From: Chitinophagaceae bacterium
Lineage (GTDB): Bacteria > Bacteroidota > Bacteroidia > Chitinophagales > Chitinophagaceae
Length of the DNA stretch: 64,000 nt
Reading direction: 5' to 3'
NCBI GenBank assembly: GCA_947454155.1
Contig: CANGIT010000009.1
Location: forward strand, 79,171 to 143,170
Made by a program: the position numbers and the translations under genes. Under the pieces are notes generated by a model. That model ran no database searches and was not told where the DNA came from. It saw only the letters and a list, made by a program, of their open reading frames with translations. Shown piece by piece: positions 27,531 to 36,560 of this stretch (position 1 is the stretch's first letter; each line of letters begins with the position of its first letter).

Positions 27531-27995
27531 TTAATGATTTTCAGATTTTTCTTTTTCTTCCTCGGTCTTTCCAATAACAGTGCCTTTTAAAAACAACACC
27601 GGAAATTCCGGGTTGGCATTTGATGATATAGAAATCGACTTATGGGCTTCACCCGGCTTTCTGTCGCTGTTGAATTTCACTTTTAGAAAACCGATTTCAC
27701 CTGGCTTTACAGGATGTTCCGGTTTTTCGGGCACTGTACATCCACAGCTGGCAGTGGCTTCAAAAATGATCAAGGGTTTGTTGCCTGTATTTTTGAATCG
27801 GAAATTGTATTCCACAATATCGCCTTCTTTCACCGAACCAAAATCGTATACAGAGTCAATGATCTGAACACTGGTGGTATCGGTATAAGAAGTTCGTGAT
27901 AGGGCAGGGACATTGATTTTCTTGTCGTGTTTACGTACATCGCAACTGGCCAGAAAAAGCAATAGCGCCAAAGAAGGTATAATAAACTTTTTCAT
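27531..27995 (-). CDS. DUF1573 lipoprotein
   Basis: A 154-residue exported lipoprotein: signal MKKFIIPSLALLLFLASC with lipobox LASC, acylated Cys18. The mature part is an Ig-like DUF1573 domain (about 47-140) with the recurrent pattern YDFGSVKEGDIVEYNFRF, TGNKPLIIF, and a conserved SCGCTVPE motif. The function of the family is unknown, though it occurs widely in Bacteroidota between nusB and yajC. It lies 23 bases after nusB and 16 before yajC, so co-transcription is nearly certain. Confidence 0.88.
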   Translation of the reverse strand: MKKFIIPSLALLLFLASCDVRKHDKKINVPALSRTSYTDTTSVQIIDSVYDFGSVKEGDIVEYNFRFKNTGNKPLIIFEATASCGCTVPEKPEHPVKPGEIGFLKVKFNSDRKPGEAHKSISISSNANPEFPVLFLKGTVIGKTEEEKEKSENH

Positions 27996-28018
27996 ATTAT
28001 TGAATTAAGACGTTGAAA

Positions 28019-28951
28019 TTACAAGGTGCTGTTTTTGTATGTCTTTTTGTGGATCTTTTGTTGTTGTGTCAATTCTTTATTCAGATTATCCAGCAGACCA
28101 TTGATGAACTGTCCGCTTTGTGGCGTGCTGTAAGCTTTGGCGATGTCGATGTATTCGTTGATGGTCACTTTCGTGGGGATGGTTTCGAAATACAAGAATT
28201 CGCAAACACCCATTTGCAGAATGATCAAGTCGAGAGAAGCGATCCTGTCGGCATCCCAGTTTTTCAACTTGGGTTTGATGAGATCGAGCGTATGTTCTTT
28301 TTTATCCAATACTGTTTGCAGCAAACCTTTGGCATAATCCCATTTTTCGCCACTGAGAATTTCTCCAAAAACCTGAGGCTGAGGTTTGGATAGATAATTG
28401 AGCACCAAAGTTTCCATCAATTCGGCATCGTCATCCCAATTGATAAAATGTTCTTCGAGGTGAGCGATAAAATCGGCATTGGGCAGCATCAGCTCTGAAA
28501 AAACAAACTCTAGGATTTTTCGTTCCGCTTTCTTTTCGCGTGATGGCGTTTCTATATATTCTTTATAGAGAGAAGAAGCGGTGAGTTCGAGGTAAGTTTT
28601 TTTCAACAGATCCTGATCGATCAGCGCTGCCGATTTGCCATCATGAGTGGCGTTTACAAATGCAGCACTCTCAAAGGTCTTCCACAAAATCTCATTGCCG
28701 GCAATTTTGGTATTCACGTTCAAATCCTCTTGTGTTGGCAGATGCTTGCTGGAACGGTTGCGGGCATCAGTTTCGGCATAACGTGCCACTTCGGTAAGGA
28801 AATAAACCAGATAAGTGAACAGATGACGGCTTTGTTCCACCTTGGATTTGAGTATTCTTTCGGGTTCTCCGGGCTTGAGGATAGACTCCATGCTGTCCAG
28901 CGTGTAGAGCGACTGCATCACTTTTACCCTGATATTTCTTCTGCTGATCAT
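28019..28951 (-). CDS. nusB: Transcription antitermination factor NusB
   Basis: Part of the ribosomal antitermination complex with NusE (S10), binding boxA RNA. The NusB fold occupies the C-terminal part (about 165-295), with RIASLDLIILQMGVCEFLYF and PTKVTINEYIDIAKAYS, which are the conserved helices. The first ~160 residues are an extension seen in Bacteroidota NusB; it begins MISRRNIRVKVMQSLYTLDS, itself similar to a NusB N-terminal helix. Length 310 against about 140 in E. coli. It is the first gene of a four-gene operon, with a TAAATTTG promoter element about 22 bases upstream. Confidence 0.92.
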   Translation of the reverse strand: MISRRNIRVKVMQSLYTLDSMESILKPGEPERILKSKVEQSRHLFTYLVYFLTEVARYAETDARNRSSKHLPTQEDLNVNTKIAGNEILWKTFESAAFVNATHDGKSAALIDQDLLKKTYLELTASSLYKEYIETPSREKKAERKILEFVFSELMLPNADFIAHLEEHFINWDDDAELMETLVLNYLSKPQPQVFGEILSGEKWDYAKGLLQTVLDKKEHTLDLIKPKLKNWDADRIASLDLIILQMGVCEFLYFETIPTKVTINEYIDIAKAYSTPQSGQFINGLLDNLNKELTQQQKIHKKTYKNSTL

Positions 28952-28972
28952 GAGGTCTTTTAATTAAGGGGG

Positions 28973-28980
28973 CAAATTTA
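28973..28980 (-). promoter_or_regulatory. Promoter -7 element of the nusB operon (TAAATTTG)
   Basis: TAAATTTG on the minus strand fits TAnnTTTG. The predicted leader before nusB is about 16 bases. Confidence 0.6.
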
Positions 28981-29131
28981 AGGGATTAATCATGAAGATG
29001 GGAGAACAGCACCATTTTACTTTTTTGAAATGCCGATGTGAAAAAATGTCTTGAATTGATGTAATTGCTGTCAATCCTGTCACAACTTTATGTCAACAAT
29101 TCCTTTTCGTTCGATTGGTACAATATTCGCC

Positions 29132-29139
29132 TACCTTTG
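29132..29139 (+). promoter_or_regulatory. Promoter -7 element of groES-groEL (TACCTTTG)
   Basis: TACCTTTG gives a start near 29145. Directly at that point GCCCT (29143-29147) and AGGGC (29153-29157) form a small hairpin in the 5' leader. No CIRCE operator (TTAGCACTC inverted repeat) is present, so HrcA control of the usual type is not supported. Confidence 0.65.
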
Positions 29140-29188
29140 CCTGCCCTAAAAAAGGGCATTATTCTTAAATCAAAACAAAAACATAACC

Positions 29189-29470
29189 ATGGCTAAAAAG
29201 TTAAACATTACTCCATTACACGACAGAGTGATCGTAAAACCTGCAGCTGCCGAAGAGAAAACAGCCGGCGGTATCATTATTCCTGATACGGCAAAAGAAA
29301 AACCGCAAAGAGGTATCGTTTTGGCGGCGGGTCCCGGTAAGAAAGATGAACCTGTAACCGTTAATGCCGGAGACACCGTATTGTACGGCAAATACGCAGG
29401 AACAGAAATCAGCATCGAAGGTTCAGACTACCTGATCATGCGTGAAAGTGATATTTTGGCGATTGTCTAA
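29189..29470 (+). CDS. groES: Co-chaperonin GroES
   Basis: The 10-kDa lid of the GroEL cage. The 93-residue protein shows [12 protein letters not shown] at the start, the mobile loop region [18 protein letters not shown], and the closing [13 protein letters not shown] strand, the full family length and pattern. It is the first gene of the groESL operon, 87 bases before groEL, with a TACCTTTG promoter about 50 bases upstream. Confidence 0.98.
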   Translation: MAKKLNITPLHDRVIVKPAAAEEKTAGGIIIPDTAKEKPQRGIVLAAGPGKKDEPVTVNAGDTVLYGKYAGTEISIEGSDYLIMRESDILAIV

Positions 29471-29557
29471 TTAAATATTCGTCTGCCCCGAAGGTTCGGA
29501 GTAGAACAAATCGCTTTTTATTTAAATCATTAATCTCTAAAAATAAAAATAAAGACC

Positions 29558-31198
29558 ATGTCTAAAATGATATACTTCGATATCGAAGCCCGTAACAGAA
29601 TGAAGAAAGGTGTTGACACACTGGCCAACGCCGTTAAAGTAACATTAGGCCCCAAAGGCCGCAATGTGGTCATCGACAAAAAATTTGGTGCGCCTCAAGT
29701 AACCAAAGACGGTGTTACTGTTGCTAAAGAAATTGAATTGGAAGATCCCATTGAAAACATGGGTGCACAAATGGTGAAAGAAGTAGCTTCCAAAACCGCA
29801 GACATTGCCGGTGATGGTACCACTACTGCAACCGTGCTGGCTCAGGCCATCATTGGCGAAGGATTGAAAATGGTGGCTGCAGGCGCAAATCCGATGGATT
29901 TGAAACGTGGCATCGACAAAGCAGTTTCACTGATTGTAGAAAACCTCAAACAGCAGTCACAAACCGTAGGCAACGACAGCAAAAAAATTCAGCAAGTGGC
30001 CACCATTTCTGCTAACAACGACGAAACCATCGGCAAACTGATTGCTGAAGCTTTTGCCCGTGTAGGAAAAGAAGGGGTGATTACTGTTGAAGAAGCCAAA
30101 GGAACCGACACTACAGTGGAAGTGGTGGAAGGTATGCAATTCGACCGCGGATATGTGTCTCCTTATTTCGTTACCAACAGCGAAAAAATGGAAGCTGAAT
30201 TGCAGAATCCTTATATCCTGATTTACGATAAGAAAGTGTCTGCCATGAAAGACATTCTTCATATCCTGGAAAAAGTAGCACAAAGCGGACGTCCATTGCT
30301 GATCATCGCAGAAGATCTGGAAGGTGAAGCACTGGCAACACTGGTGGTGAACAAATTACGTGGCACCATCAAAGTGGCGGCTGTAAAAGCGCCAGGCTTT
30401 GGCGACAGAAGAAAAGAAATGTTGCAAGATATCGCCATCCTTACTGCGGGTATCGTGGTGAGCGAAGAGCAAGGTTACAAACTCGAAAACGCCGACCTCA
30501 CTTATTTGGGTCAGGCGGCTTCAGTTACCATCGACAAAGACAACACAACGATTGTTGGCGGTAAAGGCAAGAAAGCAGATATCACAGCAAGAGTGAATCA
30601 AATTAAAGCTCAAGTAGAAAATACCACTTCTGATTACGATCGCGAAAAATTGCAAGAGCGTTTGGCCAAACTCGCCGGCGGTGTGGCCGTGCTTTACGTA
30701 GGTGCAGCAACCGAAGTGGAAATGAAAGAGAAAAAAGACAGAGTGGATGACGCACTTCATGCTACACGTGCTGCTGTTGAAGAAGGAATTGTTCCCGGTG
30801 GCGGTGTAGCTTACCTGAGAGCGCTCAGCAGCCTGGAAGCCAAAGTAAAAGGACAAATTGCCGATGAACAAACCGGTATGCAAATCGTTCGTCGTGCTTT
30901 GGAAGAACCCATGCGCACGCTGACAGCCAACGCGGGTATCGATGGATCCATCGTAGTACAAAAAATCAAAGAAGGTAAAGGCGATTTCGGATTCAACGCC
31001 AGAACAGAAACCTACGAAAATCTTTTCAAGGCCGGTGTAATCGACCCTACCAAAGTTAGCCGTGTGGCATTGGAAAATGCCGCTTCTATCGCTGGTATGT
31101 TGCTCACTACGGAGTGTGTAATTGCCGACAAACCTAAAAAAGAAGAACCTCACATGCATGGCGGAGCGCCTGACATGGGCGGAATGGGCGGATATTAA
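29558..31198 (+). CDS. groEL: Chaperonin GroEL
   Basis: The 60-kDa chaperonin that folds proteins in an ATP-driven double ring. The 546 residues include [19 protein letters not shown] near the start, the ATP-site motif [13 protein letters not shown] (about 86-98), [14 protein letters not shown], and the late [13 protein letters not shown] nucleotide-site segment. The C-terminus ends in a short GGM-type tail ([12 protein letters not shown]) that lines the cavity. It is operonic with groES and followed by a strong terminator 20 bases after the stop. Nothing is missing. Confidence 0.98.
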   Translation: MSKMIYFDIEARNRMKKGVDTLANAVKVTLGPKGRNVVIDKKFGAPQVTKDGVTVAKEIELEDPIENMGAQMVKEVASKTADIAGDGTTTATVLAQAIIGEGLKMVAAGANPMDLKRGIDKAVSLIVENLKQQSQTVGNDSKKIQQVATISANNDETIGKLIAEAFARVGKEGVITVEEAKGTDTTVEVVEGMQFDRGYVSPYFVTNSEKMEAELQNPYILIYDKKVSAMKDILHILEKVAQSGRPLLIIAEDLEGEALATLVVNKLRGTIKVAAVKAPGFGDRRKEMLQDIAILTAGIVVSEEQGYKLENADLTYLGQAASVTIDKDNTTIVGGKGKKADITARVNQIKAQVENTTSDYDREKLQERLAKLAGGVAVLYVGAATEVEMKEKKDRVDDALHATRAAVEEGIVPGGGVAYLRALSSLEAKVKGQIADEQTGMQIVRRALEEPMRTLTANAGIDGSIVVQKIKEGKGDFGFNARTETYENLFKAGVIDPTKVSRVALENAASIAGMLLTTECVIADKPKKEEPHMHGGAPDMGGMGGY

Positions 31199-31217
31199 TC
31201 TCCACTAAAATAACATC

Positions 31218-31256
31218 AGCGGTCATCTCATTCACTGGAGATGGCCGCTTTTTTTT
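31218..31256 (+). terminator. Rho-independent terminator of groESL
   Basis: AGCGGTCATCTC (31218-31229) pairs with GAGATGGCCGCT (31238-31249) with one G-U pair, followed by seven T. Confidence 0.9.
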
Positions 31257-31261
31257 GACAT

Positions 31262-31308
31262 AAAAAACCCTTCTGATTAATGATGATTGACATCAATCAA
31301 CAGAAGGG
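31262..31308 (-). terminator. Rho-independent terminator of the HU/SPOR-like gene
   Basis: On the minus strand CCCTTCTG (from 31308) pairs with CAGAAGGG ending at 31268, with an inner TGATTGA/TCAATCA stem, and the T-run comes from the six A at 31262-31267. Confidence 0.8.
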
Positions 31309-31321
31309 AAATTAGAACAAA

Positions 31322-32230
31322 CTATTTTCTGATTTCTACAAATGGCTGCTTGCCAAAAATCAATTTCAGGGAGTCTCTAACTTTTGCCGAATCCAGTAAA
31401 GAAGCCTTAATGGGCATGGCAATCTTGTAAATCAAGGAATCGGCCGTATACAAAATCAATCCCTTACCCGAAGGTGTAGCCGACAAATTGGCCAGCCATT
31501 TTTGGGCAATGGCCTTATCATTGTAAACCCTGATTACCACATTGAACAAAGAGTCGGGCTTTGCCTGAATTGTACTGTCTTGCAAATGCGAGGTATCTGC
31601 AGTACGGAGCGTATCTGTGGCCTTAGGTACAGGAACAGATGCTACAGGCACCAATGTATCTTCATTGGCATCAACTTGGCTATCCTTATCTGACTCCGAA
31701 TTGAATTTCAAGAAAACAACAGCCAAAATGACGATGAATAAAACTATCAGACTAACGGGGAGCCATAGCTTCTTTTTTTCGGGCGTTTTTTTCTGCGATG
31801 AGAAATCTATTTCCGCCTCCGACTTTTCTTTTTCCACAATGATGGTTTCCGTTGATTCAATTTTGGAAGGCTGGGTTTGTCCTTGTGAAAACTCATATTG
31901 ATGGAGCTGGTTCTTCAGCAACACGCCGAGGTCTTTGATGACAAAAGGCTTTCCGATATTGAGAAACTGCTTGCCCAGCATGGTGTAAGATTCAAGATCG
32001 GAAGTGGCCAATGGCTTTATTTTTCTTGTTTTTTCAACGATGAAATTGACCAATCCTTCATCTGCCGGTGCCTTCAAATCAAAATGAAAACTGACCGCAT
32101 TCTCAGGCATCACCCATTTGTCATCTTCCCCCATCACTACACCATCAGACAGATAAAAAGTGCCAATCTCCTGTAAACTGACTTTTTTATTGAGGAATAA
32201 ATACTGCGCAATCAGGTGTTCGACTTTCAT
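31322..32230 (-). CDS. HU-CCDC81-like/SPOR-like single-pass membrane protein
   Basis: The 302 residues divide into an N-terminal region (about 1-120) starting MKVEHLIAQYLFLNKKVSL with an EIGTFYL segment, the typical look of the bacterial CCDC81-type HU-related domains; a charged linker; one transmembrane helix (about 153-175, LWLPVSLIVLFIVILAVVFL); and a periplasmic Ser/Asp/Thr-rich linker ending in a ~75-residue SPOR-like domain (FNVVIRVYNDKAIAQKWL, GLILYTADSLIYKIAM). SPOR domains bind denuded peptidoglycan at division sites. The combination suggests a division-linked membrane protein, which is inference. No close partner gene; its own terminator follows. Confidence 0.75.
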   Translation of the reverse strand: MKVEHLIAQYLFLNKKVSLQEIGTFYLSDGVVMGEDDKWVMPENAVSFHFDLKAPADEGLVNFIVEKTRKIKPLATSDLESYTMLGKQFLNIGKPFVIKDLGVLLKNQLHQYEFSQGQTQPSKIESTETIIVEKEKSEAEIDFSSQKKTPEKKKLWLPVSLIVLFIVILAVVFLKFNSESDKDSQVDANEDTLVPVASVPVPKATDTLRTADTSHLQDSTIQAKPDSLFNVVIRVYNDKAIAQKWLANLSATPSGKGLILYTADSLIYKIAMPIKASLLDSAKVRDSLKLIFGKQPFVEIRK

Positions 32231-32390
32231 GTAAAATTGTGTTTAAATAATTCAAGCTATCAGTATACAATTACTTTGATTTTGTATGATTCATTCAACC
32301 CCAAAAAAGATAGACGAATAAATAGAAAAGAATGATTAAGCTTTCCTGCAATATATTCATTAATCAGATAAGTTATATCGCCTTTTGATA

Positions 32391-32398
32391 TATTTTTG
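32391..32398 (+). promoter_or_regulatory. Promoter -7 element at a possibly leaderless gene (TATTTTTG)
   Basis: TATTTTTG ends five bases before the ATG at 32403. With the spacing seen at rnpB (five bases from the element to the 5' end), transcription would start at the A of the start codon. A more upstream in-frame ATG at 32385 lies before the element and is unlikely to be used. Confidence 0.6.
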
Positions 32399-32402
32399 CA
32401 AC

Positions 32403-32738
32403 ATGCTCACTGAAAAAGAAAGGGAATTTATGGCTTACTGGGATTCTGTTCGATTAACCTATAGTCGTTTCAGCAGCAAGTTGATGAGAGGACTTCCTAT
32501 GGCCATTGTTTTTACCTTACCTATTCTGATTTCAATTGTGGGCGTGGAGCTTTTTTCGCCGGATTGGTTTACTAAAATTTCAAACAAAGCCATGAGTTCC
32601 ACTTGGCCTATTTTGATCAGCCTCATCATCATCATTTTTTTTTTCGCAGTAGCCCGCATGCATTTCAAATGGGAAATGAATGAGCAGGCCTATCAAGAAC
32701 TCAAAAAAAAATCATCTTCTACTGAATCAAAAATCTAA
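32403..32738 (+). CDS. Small two-helix membrane protein
   Basis: A 111-residue protein beginning MLTEKEREFMAYWDSVR, a helical opening of a type I have seen in small Bacteroidota membrane proteins. Two transmembrane helices (about 31-51 and 66-86) follow, with a lysine-rich tail. The function is unknown. The start at 32403 was chosen because the promoter element lies between it and the more upstream ATG at 32385; this makes the message probably leaderless. Fifteen bases later the FKBP lipoprotein gene begins, so they are likely one unit with sdaA. Confidence 0.7.
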   Translation: MLTEKEREFMAYWDSVRLTYSRFSSKLMRGLPMAIVFTLPILISIVGVELFSPDWFTKISNKAMSSTWPILISLIIIIFFFAVARMHFKWEMNEQAYQELKKKSSSTESKI

Positions 32739-32753
32739 AATCAATACACTATC

Positions 32754-33269
32754 ATGACAAGAAATTTGCGTTTACTGTTTTTACTCGTTGCCGTTGTTTT
32801 ATCTGCTGTATCCTGCATCAAAGGAACCAATAACTGCACCATTGCCGAATCAGCCAAAGTGGCTACAGCCGCAGAAACCAGCTTCTTCCAAAATTATTTC
32901 TCCACCATTGGCGACTCTAGTTTTACGCAACATCCTTGTGGTGTTTACTATAAAATCACCAACCCCGGAACGGGCTACAATCCCAATCTTTGCAGTACCG
33001 TGCTGGTCAAATACAATGCTTACAGGGTAGGGTACACCACCACCTTCGACAGTAACCAATCTGCATCTGGCGTTCCATTTACTTTAGGCTCCTTGATTGT
33101 AGGCGTGCAAAAAATTCTCCCATTGGTCAAAGCCGGTGGATCTGTTACCATGTACATTCCACCTTCTTTGGGCTATGGCAGTCAGGATATCAGAGACCCC
33201 AATGGCAATACCATCCTGCCAGCCAATTCATATCTTAAATTCGATTTCGATCTGCTTTCTGTACAATAA
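32754..33269 (+). CDS. FKBP-type peptidyl-prolyl isomerase lipoprotein
   Basis: A cis-trans prolyl isomerase acting on exported proteins. The 171 residues start with a lipoprotein signal, LLVAVVLSAVSC, lipobox AVSC with acylated Cys22. The FKBP fold occupies about 80-171: VLVKYNAYRVGYTTTFDSN, GVPFTLGSLIVGVQKILPLV, and the family hallmark IPPSLGYGSQDIR, then LKFDFDLLSVQ. The active-site aromatic positions are only partly typical, so it may act mainly as a chaperone. It is probably anchored in the outer or inner membrane facing the periplasm. It lies 27 bases upstream of sdaA. Confidence 0.88.
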   Translation: MTRNLRLLFLLVAVVLSAVSCIKGTNNCTIAESAKVATAAETSFFQNYFSTIGDSSFTQHPCGVYYKITNPGTGYNPNLCSTVLVKYNAYRVGYTTTFDSNQSASGVPFTLGSLIVGVQKILPLVKAGGSVTMYIPPSLGYGSQDIRDPNGNTILPANSYLKFDFDLLSVQ

Positions 33270-33296
33270 TTCAATTCATCATTCAAACTTATCATC

Positions 33297-34724
33297 GTGC
33301 CCCACGAAGCCATATCCGTTTTCGACATGTTCAAGATAGGCGTGGGCCCCAGCAGCAGTCACACCTTAGGTCCGTGGCGTGCAGCACAAGCTTTCGTGCA
33401 GTCACTGAAGGATGAAAATCAGTTGGCATCGGTAAGGTCTCTAGAAATATTACTATACGGATCTCTAGCCAAAACTGGCTTAGGCCATGGCACCGACATT
33501 GCGGTGCAACTAGGTCTTTGTGGTGAAGATCCGGTGACTTTTGATGTGGAGGGAATAGATGATAAGATTTCCTGGATAGGCATTTCCAAAAAAATAATGC
33601 TGGATGGCGACTATGCCGTACCGTTTGATCCGGTTTTTCAGATCAAATTCTTATTTCAGGAGTCACTGGCTTTCCATCCCAATGGGATGTCTTTTGTCGC
33701 AAGGCTTGAGGATGACAGCGACTTCATTGAAACTTACTTCTCCATTGGCGGTGGTTTTATTGTAAAAGAAAATGACAACCAGCATAAGACATCCGCCGTT
33801 GAACTTCCTTTTCCCATCAATACTGCCGACGACCTATTGCATTGGTGCAGAAAAACCGGCATGTCAATTCATGAAGTTGTAGCCGAAAATGAAAACGTCT
33901 GGAGGAGTGAAGAAGTTACGAGAAAAGGTGTGATGGACATCTGGAAAGTGATGAAAGCGTGTATGTACAAAGGATGCCATACCAAAGGTAAATTGCCGGG
34001 AGGCTTAAACGTCAGCAGAAGAGCTTTTGACCTCAACAGAAAACTGCTGGCAGGAAAACCCTACGATAATTTTGAAGAGTGGTTACAACAAATAGCTTCA
34101 GGAGGCCAGCAGTTCAATTATATACTTGATTGGGTCAGTTGTTTTGCATTGGCCGTCAATGAAGAAAATGCCTCATTTGGCAGGGTAGTGACGGCACCTA
34201 CAAATGGTGCAGCCGGTGTGATTCCTGCCGTACTGATGTATTTCGTTACTTTTTGTGATGGCAATGAAGAAAGCAAGATTCTGCAATTTTTACTTACCGC
34301 TTCCGAAATAGGCTCCATCTTCAAAAAAGGAGCCACCATATCTGCAGCCATGGGGGGGTGCCAGGCCGAAATTGGCGTCAGTAGCGCCATGGCCGCAGCA
34401 GCACTGACCGAGTCATTGGGCGGCTCTCAACGACAAGCCTTGATGGCCGCAGAAATTGCTATGGAGCATCACCTGGGCTTAACCTGTGACCCTATTAAAG
34501 GTTTGGTACAAATTCCCTGCATCGAGCGCAACACCATGGGCGCCATCAAAGCCATCACCGCCAGTCAGCTGGCTTTGCAAAGCACACCGGATTTTGCCAA
34601 AGTGAGTTTGGATGGCGTCATCAAAACCATGTGGAATACCGCGTTGGACATGAACAGCAAATACAAGGAAACTTCAGATGGCGGCTTGGCCGTAAACATC
34701 CCTTTAGGACTCAGCGAGTGTTAG
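33297..34724 (+). CDS. sdaA: L-serine dehydratase, iron-sulfur type, single chain
   Basis: Deaminates L-serine to pyruvate using a labile 4Fe-4S cluster. The 475 residues hold both the beta domain ([20 protein letters not shown] at 12-31) and the alpha domain. Candidate cluster ligands are Cys355 (GGCQAE), Cys397 (LTCDP) and Cys408 (IPCIERN). The start is GTG at 33297; it gives the expected [12 protein letters not shown] opening, and the next Met is residue 11, too late for the family. After the stop comes a short AAAATAGAATG heptamer-like repeat rather than a hairpin. Confidence 0.93.
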   Translation: MPHEAISVFDMFKIGVGPSSSHTLGPWRAAQAFVQSLKDENQLASVRSLEILLYGSLAKTGLGHGTDIAVQLGLCGEDPVTFDVEGIDDKISWIGISKKIMLDGDYAVPFDPVFQIKFLFQESLAFHPNGMSFVARLEDDSDFIETYFSIGGGFIVKENDNQHKTSAVELPFPINTADDLLHWCRKTGMSIHEVVAENENVWRSEEVTRKGVMDIWKVMKACMYKGCHTKGKLPGGLNVSRRAFDLNRKLLAGKPYDNFEEWLQQIASGGQQFNYILDWVSCFALAVNEENASFGRVVTAPTNGAAGVIPAVLMYFVTFCDGNEESKILQFLLTASEIGSIFKKGATISAAMGGCQAEIGVSSAMAAAALTESLGGSQRQALMAAEIAMEHHLGLTCDPIKGLVQIPCIERNTMGAIKAITASQLALQSTPDFAKVSLDGVIKTMWNTALDMNSKYKETSDGGLAVNIPLGLSEC

Positions 34725-34736
34725 TGAGGTGAAAGG

Positions 34737-34762
34737 AAAATAGAATGTAAAATATAGAATGA
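34737..34762. repeat. Short AGAATGT/AAAATAT heptamer run after sdaA
   Basis: AAAATAG, AATGT, AAAATAT and AGAATGA follow the sdaA stop by about 12 bases. Only three or four units. Relative to the gene's direction it matches the array after the mutase gene (AAAATGT/AGAATGT). Confidence 0.45.
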
Positions 34763-34851
34763 TTACGCAGATACTTCGGGGTAAAGTTTACACAAGTTGA
34801 ACAGGATGTATAGCATCTGATAGTATGTCTTTATTATGCAATAGCCTCTTT

Positions 34852-35295
34852 TTACTTTTTTATCCTCTTCAATTCCCTGTCCGATTCTCGTTCTTTAATT
34901 GTATTACGTTTATCGTACAATTTCTTTCCTTTACCCAGGCCAATTTCCATTTTTGCCAATCCTTTTTCATTAAAGAAGATACGTATCGGAATGATGCTGT
35001 AACCTTTCTCTTTGATCTTGGTTTCGAGGCGATGCAGCTCACGTTTTGTAAGTAAAAGTTTTCTTTCCTGTAAAGGCTGATGATTGGTGATGGTGCCAAA
35101 TGCATATTCGGAGATGTGCAAACTTTTTACAAACAATTCACCATCATGAAAAAAACAATAACTGTCGTTGAAACTTATTTTTCCGGCACGAAGTGATTTT
35201 ACTTCGGTACCAGTTAAAACAATTCCTGCGATATATCTGGCTTCAAAAAAATATTCAAACCCTGCTTTTCTGTTGAGAAATTCCAAAGCGCTCAT
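34852..35295 (-). CDS. smpB: SsrA-binding protein SmpB
   Basis: Binds tmRNA and brings it to stalled ribosomes for trans-translation. The 147-residue beta-barrel protein shows EYFFEARYIAGIVLTGTEVKSLR, then the characteristic SYCFFHDGELFVKSLHISEY and PIRIFFNEKGLAKMEIGLGKGKKLYDKR, ending in a basic helix-forming tail. Length is typical. The ssrA RNA itself is not found in this window. A perfect TATCTTTG promoter element ends five bases before the ATG, so the message is probably leaderless. The 3' end is convergent with sdaA, with about 125 bases between. Confidence 0.95.
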   Translation of the reverse strand: MSALEFLNRKAGFEYFFEARYIAGIVLTGTEVKSLRAGKISFNDSYCFFHDGELFVKSLHISEYAFGTITNHQPLQERKLLLTKRELHRLETKIKEKGYSIIPIRIFFNEKGLAKMEIGLGKGKKLYDKRNTIKERESDRELKRIKK

Positions 35296-35300
35296 GTGGG

Positions 35301-35308
35301 CAAAGATA
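35301..35308 (-). promoter_or_regulatory. Promoter -7 element of smpB (TATCTTTG)
   Basis: On the minus strand TATCTTTG is followed by five bases and then the smpB ATG. By the spacing at rnpB and tRNA-Ser, the transcript would start at or next to the A of the start codon. Confidence 0.7.
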
Positions 35309-35364
35309 AAAAATGAAAAAGAAGAAGAAGAAGAAATTAGAATGGTAGTTGTTATAAAAAATAA

Positions 35365-35393
35365 AACCAGGGTAGAAACCCCGGTTCGTTTTT
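35365..35393. terminator. Hairpin with T-tracts on both sides, between smpB and accD
   Basis: AACCAGGGT (35365-35373) pairs with ACCCCGGTT (35378-35386) around AGAA, with one G-U pair. TTTTT follows two bases later on the plus strand, and a T-rich tract follows on the minus strand. Neither neighbour needs a terminator here: smpB starts nearby and accD already has one, so it may end an unrecognised short transcript. Confidence 0.6.
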
Positions 35394-35405
35394 AATCCGT
35401 ACCCT

Positions 35406-35471
35406 ATGAAAACTGTCGTAAAACTAAAGGGATTTTTCCAAATTCGAACAAAACAGTTAAAATATTTTTAA
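35406..35471 (+). CDS. Possible 21-residue small protein
   Basis: Directly after the hairpin, an ATG opens a 21-codon frame starting MKTVVKLKGFF and ending QLKYF. It is highly basic (7 of 21 residues Lys or Arg). It is too short for similarity or codon statistics to prove. It lies in a 319-base gap between the divergently placed smpB start and the accD 3' end; the rest of that gap (35472-35560) is AT-rich with nothing else I recognise. No TAnnTTTG is seen upstream. It could equally be chance. Confidence 0.25.
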   Translation: MKTVVKLKGFFQIRTKQLKYF

Positions 35472-35565
35472 AAAAAATGAGAAATATCAACGTCAAGAGA
35501 AACTACTGTCATCAGAAAATTGATTAAATCTTCAGAAATGATTCACAAAAAAAGCTTAAACAATT

Positions 35566-35592
35566 AAAAATCCTCTGTAAAAGAGGATTTTT
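35566..35592. terminator. Terminator of the fbaB-accD operon
   Basis: AAAAATCCTCT (35566-35576) pairs perfectly with AGAGGATTTTT (35582-35592) with loop GTAA plus A. It lies about 22 bases after the accD stop on the minus strand and can work on either strand. Confidence 0.85.
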
Positions 35593-35614
35593 AAAGGAAA
35601 ATAATAAATTTTTA

Positions 35615-36550
35615 TTACGACTTAAAAATAACCAGTAAGTCGCCAATTTTTTGCTTCAATTCCTTTCTGTGTACGATAAAATCGAGAAATCCATGCTCAA
35701 GCAAGAATTCGCTGCGTTGGAAACCAGGCGGCAAATCTCTTTTGATGGTTTCTTTAATGACCCTTGGTCCGGCAAAACCGATCAAGGCATCTGGTTCTCC
35801 ACAAATGATATCGCCGAGCATGGCAAAAGAAGCTGTTGTTCCGCCGAAGGTTGGGTCTGTACACAATGAAATATATGGAATCCCGGCATCGCTTAACTGT
35901 GTCAGCTTTCCGGAAGTCTTAGCCAGCTGCATCAATGAAAATGCGCTTTCCATCATACGGGCGCCGCCACTTTTGTTGATGATCATGAACGGAACTTTGT
36001 GGGCGATGCAGTAATCGCAGGCCCTGGAAATCTTTTCGCCCATCACGCTACCCAAACTGCCTCCAATAAACTCAAAATCCATACAAGCTACCACCAGATT
36101 ATTTCCCTTCACTTTTCCATGCCCCACGGTGATGGAATCGTGGATGTCGGTTTTGGCGTATGTTTCCTCCAGTCTTTTATTGTAAGGTTTTAAATCCACA
36201 AAACCGAGTAAATCCTTAGACACCACATTGGCAAAAAGCTCGGTGTATTCATTATTATCGAAAAGAATTTCAAAATACTCTTCGCTGCCTATTCTATGAT
36301 GATGACCACATTGGGGGCAAACGAATTTATTCTCTCTCAAATCGGTGACAGTGCAGATATAAATACAGGAAGGACATTTGGCCCACAAACCCTCAGGCGC
36401 ATCTTTCTTATCTTTTGTAGAAGTAAGAATACCTTTTTTCATCCGTTTGTACCAACTGCTTTTTTCCGCTTCTATGGAAGTATCTTCCCCCGACAGTTCA
36501 TAGTCGAATTCTTCTATTTTCAGCGTTATTGGTGTTTTATTAGAATCCAT
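35615..36550 (-). CDS. accD: Acetyl-CoA carboxylase carboxyltransferase beta subunit
   Basis: Together with AccA it transfers the carboxyl group from biotin to acetyl-CoA to make malonyl-CoA. The start at 36550 ([15 protein letters not shown]) gives 311 residues; the frame is open upstream but would overlap the aldolase coding end. The zinc ribbon that is diagnostic for AccD is present as Cys59, Cys62, Cys78, Cys81 (KCPSC and VCPQC). The crotonase-like core follows with [18 protein letters not shown] and [16 protein letters not shown], the oxyanion-hole and CoA-binding segments. It lies 10 bases downstream of the aldolase gene in one operon, with a terminator after it. Confidence 0.95.
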   Translation of the reverse strand: MDSNKTPITLKIEEFDYELSGEDTSIEAEKSSWYKRMKKGILTSTKDKKDAPEGLWAKCPSCIYICTVTDLRENKFVCPQCGHHHRIGSEEYFEILFDNNEYTELFANVVSKDLLGFVDLKPYNKRLEETYAKTDIHDSITVGHGKVKGNNLVVACMDFEFIGGSLGSVMGEKISRACDYCIAHKVPFMIINKSGGARMMESAFSLMQLAKTSGKLTQLSDAGIPYISLCTDPTFGGTTASFAMLGDIICGEPDALIGFAGPRVIKETIKRDLPPGFQRSEFLLEHGFLDFIVHRKELKQKIGDLLVIFKS

Positions 36551-36560
36551 AAGAGACAAA

